Origin: Papiliotrema nemorosa | Lineage: Eukaryota; Basidiomycota; Tremellomycetes; Tremellales; Rhynchogastremaceae | NCBI GenBank assembly: GCA_032158125.1 | Contig: JASKOT010000015.1 | Span: 1-64,000, forward strand | DNA length: 64,000 nt | Direction: 5' to 3' | In this document: in pieces, positions 25,053 to 36,786 of the stretch | How positions within the stretch are numbered: the stretch's first letter is position 1 | Layout of the letters: the number at the start of each line of letters is the position of its first letter | Position numbers and translations under genes: made by a program | Notes under the pieces: model-generated | Database searches by the model: none | Told to the model about the DNA's origin: nothing | Seen by the model: the letters and a program-made list of their open reading frames with translations, nothing else

Positions 25053-25989
25053 ATGAGCGCTTCGGAATCACCTACTACCGTCTCGTACACGGCATCGCAA
25101 ACCAATCTCTTCCCCAGCTCGACTCGTTCTGCTTCGGCAGACACATCCACACGTAGCACAAATGTGTACTATCTCGTCGTGAGTAATTACTCCCCGCGTT
25201 TCGTATCAGGATGTCCCGGCTCACTGACACGGTAGTTCCTTGGCGTTTTGGTCATTCTCCTTCTTTTGGCAGCTTGCCTGGCGTTTCGAGCATTCAGGAT
25301 ACGTCGAAGGTATAGGACAGCCACACAACTCGCTCTAGCCAGAGGTGGACCGTTACCCAACGATCCGCGAAATGAATTCTGGGGACTAGGTGGATTCCCG
25401 GGATGGTTCCCTGACGGAGACCGCATCGAGACGCAAGATGGACGTAGTGGACGCAAAGGAAAGACGAGATGGCAAAAGATACCCATCTTATGGGAGAGTG
25501 AGGTTGAAGTGGAGGAAGATCTGCAAACTACAGGATCGACCTGGAAAGACAATTTGGTGAGTTTCCATAAGTGCGTCTTATCACACGGGCTGATGATAGC
25601 CTATCATGCTTGCCTCGCGACGAGAGGTTGAATTGGAAGAAACGACGCTGCCTGTTGTCCCTGTGCCTGAAACGTCGAGTCCGACAAGGTCACCTTTCTC
25701 GATGCGTTTCGGTCGCAATCGAGGAGCATATCAACAACCCGCGCCCCCTGCCCCTCCTCCCCGTCGTCAACGCGAGATTGACAGGGAAGTGGAGGACGAT
25801 GAAGATGTAAGAATGGCAGTGATCATCCGTATGCCATTCGAAGACTCGGTCGAGCCGAGGAGGAGGATAGCAGACTCGGACGCGGGAAGTCTGGATGAGG
25901 AAGAGGAAGACAGGTCCGGTTGGATGCCTGGGATGGAGCTTGGAGTGTGGGATGGGCATGTGGAGGATCCATCGTATAGATATCGATAG
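25053..25989 (+). CDS. Single-pass membrane protein, function unknown
   Basis: I recognise no family. The start at 25053 gives MSASESPTTVSYTASQTNLF, a Ser/Thr-rich outside-like segment of about 40 residues. A 57-base intron (about 25180-25236) is removed, producing a clear transmembrane helix (FLGVLVILLLLAACLAFRAF). A basic stop-transfer sequence RIRRRYR follows. The rest is cytoplasmic-like: EFWGLGGFPGWFPDGDR, KTRWQKIPILWESEVEVEED. After a second intron (about 25557-25600) come Pro-rich and acidic parts ending in DGHVEDPSYRYR at 25989. The positive-inside rule predicts a type I or III topology. The start is chosen because the only long upstream frame is unrelated. Confidence 0.65.
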
Positions 25990-26308
25990 CTGCTTGCACC
26001 ACCCTTTTACTGTATATATGTATCATCTGTGTCCGGATGCATCTTTGTCGCTTCGAGGACCAAAGGGCCCCAGCGTGAACCGTGGGGGTTCAGAGTGCCA
26101 CTCCCTCGCACCTTCGTCACTGATAACTACACACCCCGCCCAGGACCCCCATTGCTCCTTTCATCCTCACTCACTTTCACCGAAAACATCGTGCACTTCG
26201 GAGGCCGTACACACCGGCACGGACGCTTGGGCTAAAGACCAATTCAGGCTTGCTCTCTCGACGCGACGCGACGTAGTGAGGACCGATACCATCTAGTTAT
26301 ACGGCGAT
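25990..26308. other. Intergenic region upstream of MFS porter
   Basis: This contains the 3' end of the single-pass membrane protein gene and the promoter of the sugar porter. Pyrimidine-rich sequence occurs around 26140-26190. Nothing else is seen. Confidence 0.4.
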
Positions 26309-28890
26309 ATGCCGTCGGACCCTTCCATTCCTCTTGTCCATGGCAAGACGGACCATAAACTCAAGGGGAAGAGACTGCTTTATAGTGTGTCTGTCTTTCT
26401 GAGTATAGGAGTCTGGCTTTTTGGGTACGTGCTGGGAGTGTGAAAGTCGTTGACCTTAGATATGATCAGGGGTGAGCTCGTATCCTCGGGGGTAGATTTG
26501 GAGATTGCATACTGATGCTGCGCGTTTCCAGAGTCATGTCAGGTCGGTCTTTTCGCGAGACCATTCTGACCAAGCTTACCAAGTTCAGGTGTCATTACCG
26601 GACCGTACTTCAAGTGTGTACAGAGCATCGTTGTTTTGGCTGAGAGCTAACCATGCTCTTTCCTTCAACAGGTCATTCTGTGAGTGCGAGACTATGCGTC
26701 GAGCGGCACTCATTCTACAGTCAATCAGCCAAACTCTACAGAAGTCGGAAAGTGAGCATACATCAGATCGTCACGCGAGTTCTTGCTAATGTTTAGCATG
26801 GTGGCTGTGCTGGAGATAGGAGCTTTCAGTGGGTGGACCTTGTGCGAATCGTCTCACGCCTCAGTCACGTCCTTGCTTGCTGCTCCATTGGCGGACAACT
26901 ACGGTCGGCGTGTGACTCTACGGTCTGGGGCGTTTGTCTTTACAGTAGGCGGAGCCATCCAAACTTTCTGTCTTGGCTTTTGGACAATGGTGCTAGGTCG
27001 GATCATCAGTGGTTTCGGGGTCGGGATGCTCAGTATGATCGTGCCGATCTACCAGGTGCGTCTTCCCGTTGTGCGTGGATCGAATGCTCATAGCAGTCGG
27101 AAATCTCGCCGGCAGATCATGTGAGCTGGACTAATCAACGATGCTGGGATGGTACAAAGCTCATATACAGCGAGGATTGCTAGGTTCCGTCGAATTTACG
27201 GGAAATATCATCGGTTATGCTTCCTCCGTGGTATGTCTTTCTTTGAGTGTTCACTGCCACTATACCTGACACAGACAGTGGATCGACTATGCCTGTTCGT
27301 ATATCCAATCCGACTGGTCCTGGAGAGGTCCACTGTTCGTCCAATGCCTGGGCGGGATCATCCTAGCGCTAGGCAGCTTTGTCACGCCCGAATCACCTCG
27401 TTTCCTCGTCGACACCGATCAAGAAGTAGAAGGTTTAGCAGTCATTGCCGACTTCCAAGGTGCAGCATTGGATGATGAGAAGGTCTTGCAGGAGTACAAG
27501 GAGATTCGTGATGCTGTTCTTGCCGATGCAAGCTGGGTCGTCTGCAGCCGATGAGAGCTGATAAGGTAGAGAGCCGTAGGAGACAGGTCTTACAAGGCAT
27601 TGTGGAGAAGATATAGAGCGCGAGTCATGATCGCTATGAGCAGTCAGATGTTTGCTCAACTGGTACGTGCACCCAAACAAATGGCACGCTGACCCCAGAA
27701 TGGCATCAATGGTGAGAGCCTTGCAAAGATGGATAGAAGAAACTGACACCTTTGCAGTTATCTCATACTATGCTCGTGAGTAGTCAAATAATGCGCAAGC
27801 TAGATAGCTGACAGTGCTAGCCCTTGTATTTGAGCGTAAGCAATGACGGATCGGACTTCAAGACCTCGCTGATAGGTCGTACAGAGGCAGGATGGATCGG
27901 TCGAGATGCCATCTTGATGACCGGTATGAACGCCATGTTCTACATTGCCAGTTCCATTCCACCGTGAGTAAGACTGCGATAGCAAGAGCTCATCTGTAGG
28001 TGGTTCTTGATGGACAGGGCAGGTCGTCGACCGATTCTGCTCACAGGAGCAGTAGCTATGGCTATAGCTCTCACGGCTACTGGTTGGTGGATCTACATTG
28101 ATCAAGCCATCACTCCCAATGCTGGTGAGCTCAATAGTGCTTCCTCCCTGACACTGAGCTGACCGGGAAAGTCGTGGTCTGCGTCGTGATATACAATGCT
28201 GCATTCGGTATGAGTTGGGGACCTGTCCCATGGTTGTATCCTCCCGAAATCATGCCTCTGGCGTTCCGTGCCAAGGGAGTCTCCATTTCGACAGCTACAG
28301 TGAGTTCAACCCCAGAGCGTATTCAGCTGGTTGCTGATGATAGAATTGGCTATTTGTAAGACGAACCTCTCATAGGTCAACCGGTATGACTGACGAGACA
28401 GAACTATTGGGTCGGAGTGACCACCCCACTCTTCCAAGAACTCATCGGTTGGCGTCTTTACCCCATGCACGCCTTCTTTTGCGCCGTCTCTTTCGTCCTG
28501 GTCTACTTCCTTTACCCGGAAACTCGAGGCGTGCCACTGGAAGAAATGGACAAGTGTGTAGTGTGATCTTGCAGATGGTGTGGAATTGACAACAGGCTGT
28601 TTGGGGACGAGATTATCGATGATGACGATGATTACGACGACGAAGATGACGAGTTAGACGGATCAGGCTCGGAAGGATCATATACCCCCGGTCGATCACG
28701 CAGTAGATCACTTGCGTCTTCTCTACCTACATCTAGAAAGCCATCGCCTATGCCTGAGCGAATTGACGCTCAAGCTCAGCAAGGCCTGTTGGGTCGGGTG
28801 AGCGGAGCAGTGGGCGGTGTGTTTGGCAATCAAAAACGCAAGAATAGCATGAGGGGCGCGTACAGCTCTTTGGGACAGAATGGACAATAG
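26309..28890 (+). CDS. MFS sugar porter
   Basis: Twelve-helix proton/sugar transporter of the sugar porter family in the plasma membrane. The start at 26309 gives MPSDPSIPLVHGKTDHKLKG, then SVSVFLSIGVWLFG, and after short introns YDQG, VMSGVITGPYFK and MVAVLEIGAF. Signature motifs: ADNYGRRVTLRSGAFVFTVG (loop 2-3), GRIISGFGVGMLSMIVPIYQ, VTPESPRFLVD, QLNGINVISYYAP, DRAGRRPILLTGA, WLYPPEIMPLAFRAKGVSIS and FLYPETRGVPLEEMD. The C-terminal tail is acidic and Ser-rich. About nine introns, some flanking very small exons, break the gene. The frame stops at 28888-28890, but splice choices near 28800-28900 could extend it to 29105 (see findings). The substrate is unknown. Confidence 0.88.
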
Positions 28891-29307
28891 GGACTCGCGG
28901 GTGAGTCCGATTCTCGAGTCATATTGGGTCAAAGGCAAGACTGATTATAGGGCCCAATAGCAGACGCAGAGCACACAACCATGGTCAGCGCAAACCCGTT
29001 GACGTGGAGTCGGCGAGAGAATTCGAGGAGCTGCCCATGGAAGACATGGAGATGGACGAGTACGAGCGGGATTATCGTCCTTCAGATACTGGACATCGAC
29101 TATGATTGTGCGAAGCATAGACTGGTATTGGGACCTCGCACTTGAGCTTTTTGTATCATGATCCACGCTGAGAAAAAATGCATAGACGATCCTCCATTGC
29201 CATTATCGGCTGCGTGGGACCCGGCCTTCCCACTAGCATACTGCGTGAAGTCATACCGCGTCGTCATGATATCGTTGCCATATGTCGTACCGCGTAAATC
29301 CACAAAG

Positions 29308-30980
29308 TCACTCACTCAGGTCAATCTGCAAGCTGAGACTTGCAGATGGCAGAGCTGGATCAGTGATCGACCATACACCTTCTCCTGATCCGGCAAGCTC
29401 TTTCATAGTCTTTTCGAGGTTCGCCTTGGTCGATTGGTACAGGTGTGGCGGTTCATGCCAGAAGATGGGGTTCCCGGCAGAACCAGAGATCGAAGGTCGG
29501 GACAGCTTGCTGAGGAGTTAGCTTTGGTTGTTGTCCTAATCTCACAATCTATCCCCTTTGAGCTGCTCGATAAAGTCTTCCAAGGTGATATTCGGGTCAA
29601 CAGTCAAGGAGGCTGTCTCACCACCACAGACCGGACAGTCGTCCTTCTTGTCTAGCTCAAAAGTATACGTATAGATCGAATCGTCACCGGTGTACTGATC
29701 GATTTAGCCCGTCTCCAACTTACACCTGGCTGACAGACTTACCATCATATAATTGTTGAGGTATGGGGCAGCTGTGGTCGCGATTTTGAAAGCCTCATTG
29801 CAGCATGACGCTAGCTGTTAGCTTGGAGAGGTTGCGGGGGAGAATCATCGTACCTGCGATGATGGCATTTGTACTTGCGATAGCGGGTATGATATTCTTG
29901 ACAACACCCTGAGTCAAAGCCCAGGTGACGCCCTCTATCTTGAACTCGGCCGCCCTTGCCGAAGCTTCCCGATACAGCCACTCGATATGATCCGGATCAT
30001 CAGTATCCAGCTTGAGATCCTTCTTCGTCTTTGGCCACTGTAGCATGCTAGCCCATTCGATACAATGCTCCGGCAACCGCGGCGTGTTGGCAATCGTGCA
30101 GATTGGGAAGGCAGTGGGGGGCGTGATCATGTCAATCTATACTCAGCGCGTGATGCCGTTGAGGTGCTCACGGAACATTCGTAGCAGGCGGATATTGTAG
30201 GTAGAATGACTCTGCTCTGCCCTTTGAAGCCTGCAGATGAGTTGATACGAATCGATTCTCATGACACACCTTCCGTTCCCCCATCGATAAGCGGCTTGAG
30301 GCTCTCCTCATTCTCCTCATCGACCATGTTGACTAAAGTTGCGTTGATCCACCTCCTAGCAGCGATCGAGTCTAGTCCGGCAATGACAATGTTGAATTGC
30401 AAGTAGAAATCCTCCCCAAGATCCTGAATCTTGTTGTGATGTCTGGGGTCAGATCAATCCAGTCAATCGTGACTCACGGGGTGACCTTGATGCCTGGAAC
30501 TCTGTTCATGACGAATGCAGCTGCAACTTTTGCTTTCGAGCTGCCAACGTCTGCTTCTCTGAAAGTGAGCTCTTCACCATCAAGCGTACGCACCTAAAAA
30601 GAAACTGTCTATTCAGGTTGGAAATGTCTATAGTGTCCATATCTATGACGTGGATATCCGAAAAGCCCACTGGGGGTGAGTAGAGGACTCGGCTGGGGTA
30701 CCCACTCAGAGCCAAATTTTGCAAGATCTCACAGCCCAGACCCCCTGCGCCTATGACAAGGATCTTGATGCTTTCCCTCAACACCTTTTTGGCCTGAGTC
30801 GTAAGCACATTCTCGCAATCTTACGATGTATGGATCACTCACGGTGTCGCCACCTGTAAACTCCTCTGCAGTCCATGGACCAGGTCGTTCCAGCACTCGG
30901 TCGACGGCCTCGTAGCGACTATCATCCGTCAAGAATGCGTTCACATGCCTCGAAGTGGACGACTCCCCGTTGGACTCCAT
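29308..30980 (-). other. Uba3 module with its own candidate start inside the fused frame
   Basis: The ATG at 30978-30980 has A at -3 and G at +4 (CAACATGG). It begins [16 protein letters not shown], 25-30 residues before the first conserved Uba3 sequence. From here to 29308 the module has the usual Uba3 length (about 420-440 residues). If used, it would make an unfused E1 subunit from an internal promoter. Upstream sequence in this frame is GATase coding, not typical promoter sequence. Confidence 0.5.
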
Positions 30981-32097
30981 GTTGACGTCCCCATCATTGT
31001 CGACACCGCCTACTCGCCCTTGCAGCATGACTCTCCAGACTGCCCATCCTACGCGTCCGAATCCTTCGCCACCTGTTCCATCTTTCCCGCCCGCACGCCT
31101 TCTTGCTTCTTTTGCGGCCTCTGCGTCGAAAATGCCTTGTTCTTCCCTTGCATCAACGACGTGTCTGACGATCTCCGGAGTGAATTCAGGGTGCCCTTGA
31201 ACAGTCAAAATGTGCGCCAGAGGCTGGGAAGAGGTCGAGGAAGGATAAAGCTGAATGGATGAGTGGATCGGATATTTAGGTGACGACAGGAGGAGTTCAA
31301 ATCCGGGGGGAAGGGCCGATACGTGATCTCGATGCTTGAATCAGCGTATCTCGGGGTAGACTCCCACCATTTGCTGAATGTACTACTTATCAGTGATTGG
31401 TCGATATGATACCAACTCACCACTCGGTCATCCCCTCCTTGGCCCTTCACGTCTCCGCACCACCAATATTTGCCTTGCTCTGTGGTATCATTACCATACA
31501 CACCAACTTCCCAGCCATTTCCCCCTCTTTCGCATTTCCCACCCATAGCAATAGAGATGATCTGATGGCCGAAGCACACCCCTATCAGCTTGATGTGTTG
31601 CGTCTGAGGTGCCGTTGCGATATCTCGAACATAGTCAATCAGCGGGGGAATGAACGGATTCGAGGTGTCGTGAGCGGTGTGTTCTGCGTCTTAGCGATGT
31701 CTTTATTGGACATTTCCCCTTGTACGCACTTGACCCGGTGAGCATGAGGATGTCATATCCGTCCGACGCCGAGGAAGACATTCTGCCTGGAGGAGGGTAC
31801 TCTCGCTTGTCCACCACGTCATAGCCGTCCACAATAAGCTCGATATTCTTGGCTACATCTTGATCCGGGTAAGTTGCCAGGGATCTATTGAGCCAGTCTC
31901 GGTAGATCTGAAGATCTTTCATCAGCATACTGCGGTAGAGTGTACTCCTTACAGTCGCCTGATTCAGCTATGACCGAGGGCAGCTGAGTGGGTCAGCCGA
32001 TAGAGTCGAGTCAAGCTGGAGATAGGGGTCAAGAAGGTCTTACAGGTGTGTCACATAACAGCAATGCTACTCTGATCGTCCGTTTGGTGAGTGCCAT
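29308..32097 (-). CDS. UBA3: Apparent fusion: class I glutamine amidotransferase-like domain + NEDD8-activating enzyme subunit Uba3
   Basis: The start at 32097 gives [18 protein letters not shown], and splicing leads to [43 protein letters not shown] (nucleophile Cys), [20 protein letters not shown] and [16 protein letters not shown] (His/Glu). This is a complete GATase1 domain of the yeast YLR126C type. Its C-terminal helix region ([13 protein letters not shown]) runs without any stop into [20 protein letters not shown], the N-terminus of Uba3. Uba3 follows with [19 protein letters not shown] (ATP site), [35 protein letters not shown] (catalytic Cys in PICTIA), and a ubiquitin-fold end ([20 protein letters not shown]) to the stop at 29308. 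Uba3 with Ula1 adenylates NEDD8/Rub1 and transfers it to Ubc12. A strong-context ATG at 30980 could give Uba3 alone. Confidence 0.85.
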
Positions 32098-32783
32098 GGC
32101 AGCTATGCCCTCGAGGGTAGGCGTGGTGAGGAGGGTATTGGATTGCAGTGACTCAACCTCGAATCACCTCCACATTGAGTATAAATAGGCCTGCAAAGGG
32201 TAACACTAAGATGCCCTCGAATAAATAGGCGGTTAATGTAAATAGCTGCGTCATCTCTCGGTGGGTCTGGCCCGCCTTTCCCTGAATAGGATCTCTCTCT
32301 TATCCGCTTCCCCCCCCGCACACAGCACTGCAATCTCGCTGTGGGGTGAGGTGTCAGTGGGAGTTTTCGGAAGTGCATAGGCATCTATATCCAGCATCCT
32401 GCATAGACTGCATACACTACATTCTCACAACAGACCTACCAGGACTCTGTCAACCTAGCACACACTACCTGCGTTCGGGGGACGAGGAGAAACAAGGAAC
32501 GAGGACAAAAAAAGAACCGGGACAAGCGTTTGACGCGTGAAAAGTTGAAACACGCAGCAGGAAGAGCAAGGAAAGGAAGATTGCGCACCTCCCAAAGCCA
32601 CCCGACCCCTCCCTCACCTTCCTCGACGACTGAAAAGTCCCACTCTACTTTCACCTCACTCACTCTTGTCTTCTCCACTGTTCTGCTCTCGACGATATCG
32701 ACAGCGGGCTGCTGTACACTACAGTCCCACGAGTCCCCACCTCACCACCTGAGCCTGGCTCAACCCACATCACTCCACCCCCA
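32098..32783. other. Divergent promoter region, GATase-UBA3 / CSC1
   Basis: This region is between two divergent genes. The half near the channel gene is rich in pyrimidines and CACTC/CTCAC runs (about 32590-32780), typical of a basidiomycete core promoter and 5' UTR. A C-run and short A-run occur around 32310 and 32508. No coding region is supported. Confidence 0.5.
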
Positions 32784-35700
32784 ATGTCATCTTTTGAAGA
32801 TATCCAGGCGTCCATCCTCGCCAGTCATGAAAAGACAGTCTCAAAAGTCTCGGTCAAGGCCGTAGGATCCCAGTTGGGTATCATGACAGCTATCTCGATC
32901 GTCACCATCCTTGCCTTTTCCTTCTTCAGACCAAGAGAGAAGAAGGTATATGCTCCCAAGGTGAGCGACAAAGATAAGGCTTATCGACCTCGCTCACTGC
33001 TCAGATCAAGTATCAGCTGCCAGAGCCTGAAAATCCCTCAGACGACCCGGATTATGAGCCTCCCCCACCTCCCATTTCGAATGGCTTCTTTGCCTGGATC
33101 AGTCCGTTGTTGCATATGAAGGAGGATGAGATGATCACCAATATCGGTGCGCGAAAGCGCTATGCTTTTCAGAGGGATGCTCACTGCAGGCCTCGATGGA
33201 GCGACGTTCCTCCGTTTTGTTCGTCTACTGCGGAATTCGTTCTCGGTCATCGCTGTCATCGTATCAGCCTTGCTCGTGGTCGACATTATCTACAACCTCA
33301 AATACGTTGCTAGCGGGAGTCGAAACGCCCTCAGTCTTCTAACCATCCAGAATGTCAGCGGGAAATGGGTATGGTCCGCCCTTGCCGGGAGCTACCTCAT
33401 CAGTAAGTGCATGAGTCGACCTTGTCTAACCCACGCTGACATGTAGACTTCGTAGTCATGTACTTCAGTAAGTCGGCAAAATTCCTACCGAAATGCAATT
33501 AACTCACGATCAGTATGGACAAACTGGCAGGCCATGGTCAGACTGCGCAGTCAGTGGTTCAGATCGCCTGCATATCAAACCAAGATCTATTCGCGAACTC
33601 TGATGGTCACTCAAGTGAGGAAAGACTACCGAAGTGACGAAGGACTGCTTGCTCTCATGGGTAAACTCAAGGTGGACGGAATCAAGATCGGTCAGTAGTT
33701 ACGCCACCGCAACATATCCATGCTGACTTGTCAGGACCGTCTATCGACTGTACTTCCATCGGACGTCGATTGCAGGATTTCCCCGAAATGGTAGAAGATC
33801 ACAACCAGGCTGTACAGGATCTGGAAAAGCACCTCGTCAAATACCTCAAGGGCGGGAAAATGGCCAACAAGCGTCCTACCTACACTAAAGGAGGCTTCCT
33901 CGGTATCGGCGGAGAGAAGAAGGTGAGCTATATAGTCCAATCGGCCGCTGACCTGCAGGATGCTATCGAGTACTTCTCCAGACAGATCAAGTTTTTGCGG
34001 GATAAGATCGACGCAAAAAGGCAAGCAATCGACTCTTTGATTCGTCAAGAGCGAAAAGCTAGGAAGGGAGGTCAACGGGCGTCCAGAATCGAGGGAGAAA
34101 ATTACGGTGAGCACCTACAGCATCATACGTGCTGATATGTCAGGCTTCGTTACCTTCAAGACCATCTCGGAGGCGCATCGAATCGCTCGAGCTCATCAAG
34201 GACGCTTGAAAGAGCTGCACGGTGCCCGTCTTACCCTTGCGCCGATGCCCCACGATATCGTTTGGCAAAACATCTCGCGGGAACCGTCAGAGTTGCGATC
34301 TCGTGTGTTCTTTGGTTTCGTCTTGATTGGAGTCATCTGCGCCTTCTACACAGTTCCTGTAGGTCATCATCAAGACATGTGCCGTGCTCACCAAAGCTAT
34401 TGGTGATTTCCGCGCTGGCGAACTTGACCGCTTTGACTACTTGGGTGCCATTCCTCGAACACTGGAAAGATGCGGGCAGTTTCGGCAACTGGACAGTAAG
34501 TCCTTGTCGATGGTCTCGCTGTTGACCCCAGTTCTCCCTTGTCTCTGGTATACTCCCCTCGACTTTGTCTTTCATCTTTGGGTACTTCCTCCCGATCATC
34601 ATGCGTCGAATCAGCAAATATCAGGGCGCTTCAACCCGGTCTCGCCTCGATCGTGCTCAAACCGCTCGATATTACTCCTTCATGATCATTTCTAACTTGA
34701 TCATCTTCTCGTTACTGAGCGTGTTCTACAACGCGATCGCTCAGGTCGTATTGCAGATCGTTGGTAAAAAGTCGGCCAGCGAGATCCTCCATGGTTTGGA
34801 AAAGATTCCCGATCGTGAGTGGCTCCGAGTGATTTGGCTTATGGGCAAGAAATCCAGAATACCTATGTCTCGCAAAGCACTTATTGGCTGACCTGGTTGC
34901 CGTAAGTCCCCTGCATCGATCTAGTTGACAATCAGTTTACGAGGTTTCTTGGTCATCTTTGAACTCATCCAGCTTATCAAACTGGCCATGGTGTCGATTC
35001 GACGAGTCATGTTCTCATACACGCCGCGAGATATCCGGGAGATGACCAAACCCGGCTACTTTGAATATGCGATCGTTATCGTCAATCTGCTTTTCGTAGC
35101 AACCGTCGGTCTAGTTTACGCTCCCCTCGCCCCGCTTGTCGCGCTCGGCGCCTGCGCAGTTTTCTGGTTCTCGGCCATTGTCGTATGTGCTAGTTGACGA
35201 CTGTGAGCTATACTGACGAAAAGTACAAATACCAACTGCTCTACGTATACATTTCTCGAGCTGAGAGTGGAGGCCGAATGTGGAACGTCTATATCAACCG
35301 GCTGATGGCGGCGTGCATCTTGATGCAACTGCTCATGATTCTCAGTAAGTGCAACTTCACTTGACCGTGATATAGCTGATGCCAGCTACTGCTTTCATTC
35401 GCCGACGCTGGCTTGACTGCATTGCCGCTGTGCCTCCGATCCTCATCATTTTGGCTTTCAAATTCTACATGCGACGCACTGCTGGACAACAGTTCAAGTA
35501 TTACAATCCTACTGCTCAGGAGGCCGAGCAGGAACTTCACATGTCGATGAATGAAAAGCGAGTCCGGCATGCGGAGATGGAGAAAAGGTTCCTTCACCCT
35601 GCTTTGCAAGCGGACAAGCTCTACACGGTCATGGTGCACAAGTCACAGGAATCTCTGGCACGGGAAGTGCTCTCAGAGTATCCGTGGTTCACCGGGAGCA

Positions 35701-36506
35701 AGCATGACAAGCAAGGTGTCCTCGTCAAAGCTGTCCGAGAGGTGAGTCGGACGCTGCGAACATTCGCTAATCCTTAGGAAAACCTCGAATACGATCCGGC
35801 TCGAGATGGACCGCGAGATGAAGCTCATCAAGCCGAATGGGATGCACGATCTGTCGCCTCGACCGATTTACTGGGGGGCAAAACGGAAGTATCTACGCCA
35901 TACGGTACAGAGGGTTACCACGAATATCCTCTACCGGGTCAGAATGGCAGTGCCTACAATTCGAGCATGATGCTACCCCTGGACAACCCTTCAACAGACG
36001 CTCTGCTTGCCCGACCAGACGTTGCAGGGTACGGTCAACCTGGACGCCTTGGTTCGCGCATGGGAGTGCATCAACACTCGCATAGTACCGATTCAATCTC
36101 TGGCGCTCCATTGGTACAGAATGCCCAGGATATTGGGCGGGAAGAACAACTCGTTCCGTATCCGCCAAGCGCATGTACACAACCGCCAATAGGCTACACG
36201 CCTCCTACAATGCGACGTACTGCTTCAGGTTTGAGCGACGATGAGCCGCGAAGTCGATGGGATACCGGAAGCGATATAGGCGTTCGAGGTAACGCGCCAA
36301 GCTATACGACGGTGCCGCAGTACGACGACCCATATGGCGGAGGATATGGTGGAGGATACAGCGGCCAATACACTCAGCAAAGACAAAACTCATCAGGGTA
36401 TGAAATCGATCAATACGGAGGGTATGGTCAGCCTCGACAGGATGATCAAAGAGGAGGACGAGACGGATCTGGCTATCCGGCTTATGGACAATCTGGGAGA
36501 AGATAG
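32784..36506 (+). CDS. Csc1/TMEM63 (DUF221) stress-gated cation channel
   Basis: Polytopic membrane protein of the OSCA/TMEM63/Csc1 family, osmosensitive Ca2+-permeable channels. From 32784 the start MSSFEDIQASILASHEKTVS precedes a first membrane helix (GIMTAISIVTILAFSFF). After introns FFAWISPLLHMKEDEMITNI and GLDGATFLRFVRLL match the family N-terminal region. A cytosolic RRM-like domain follows (VRLRSQWFRSPAYQTKIYSR, TLMVTQVRKDYRSDEGLLAL, and GFVTFKTISEAHRIARAH). The seven-helix core has HDIVWQNISREPSELRSRVF, LIIFSLLSVFYNAIAQVV, YSFMIISN and SYTPRDIREMTKPGYFEYAI. The long soluble tail is Gly/Tyr/Gln-rich (YGGGYGGGYSGQYTQQRQN), ending at 36506. The number of introns is at least ten. The family is certain; gating and regulation are not shown by the sequence. 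Confidence 0.92.
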
Positions 36507-36786
36507 AGGTCGTCGATGGGTATCCCATGTAGATCCCACGCTGGCTCGAACAAGTCATTGCGATCTCGCTGGAGGAATATCGCGCAAATGTATGATCAAA
36601 ACAAAATTATCGTATACAAAATAGACAATGCATGATGAGTCTTGACGAGCGGTTTCGAGATCATCGAAAGGTGACAGGGTATTTCGGATCCGAATCCGTT
36701 CAATGACAACTATTTTGAAGGCCTACCTAAACGATCATTCTGGCCATATCAGCTTACTCCTAACCACAGTCTAGTCTGCACGCATC

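Noticed and set aside
30729..31208. Treating GATase and UBA3 simply as two separate genes
   Set aside because: No stop codon, no terminator-like sequence and no promoter-like gap lie between them; the continuous frame supports a fusion, with an internal start as the alternative.
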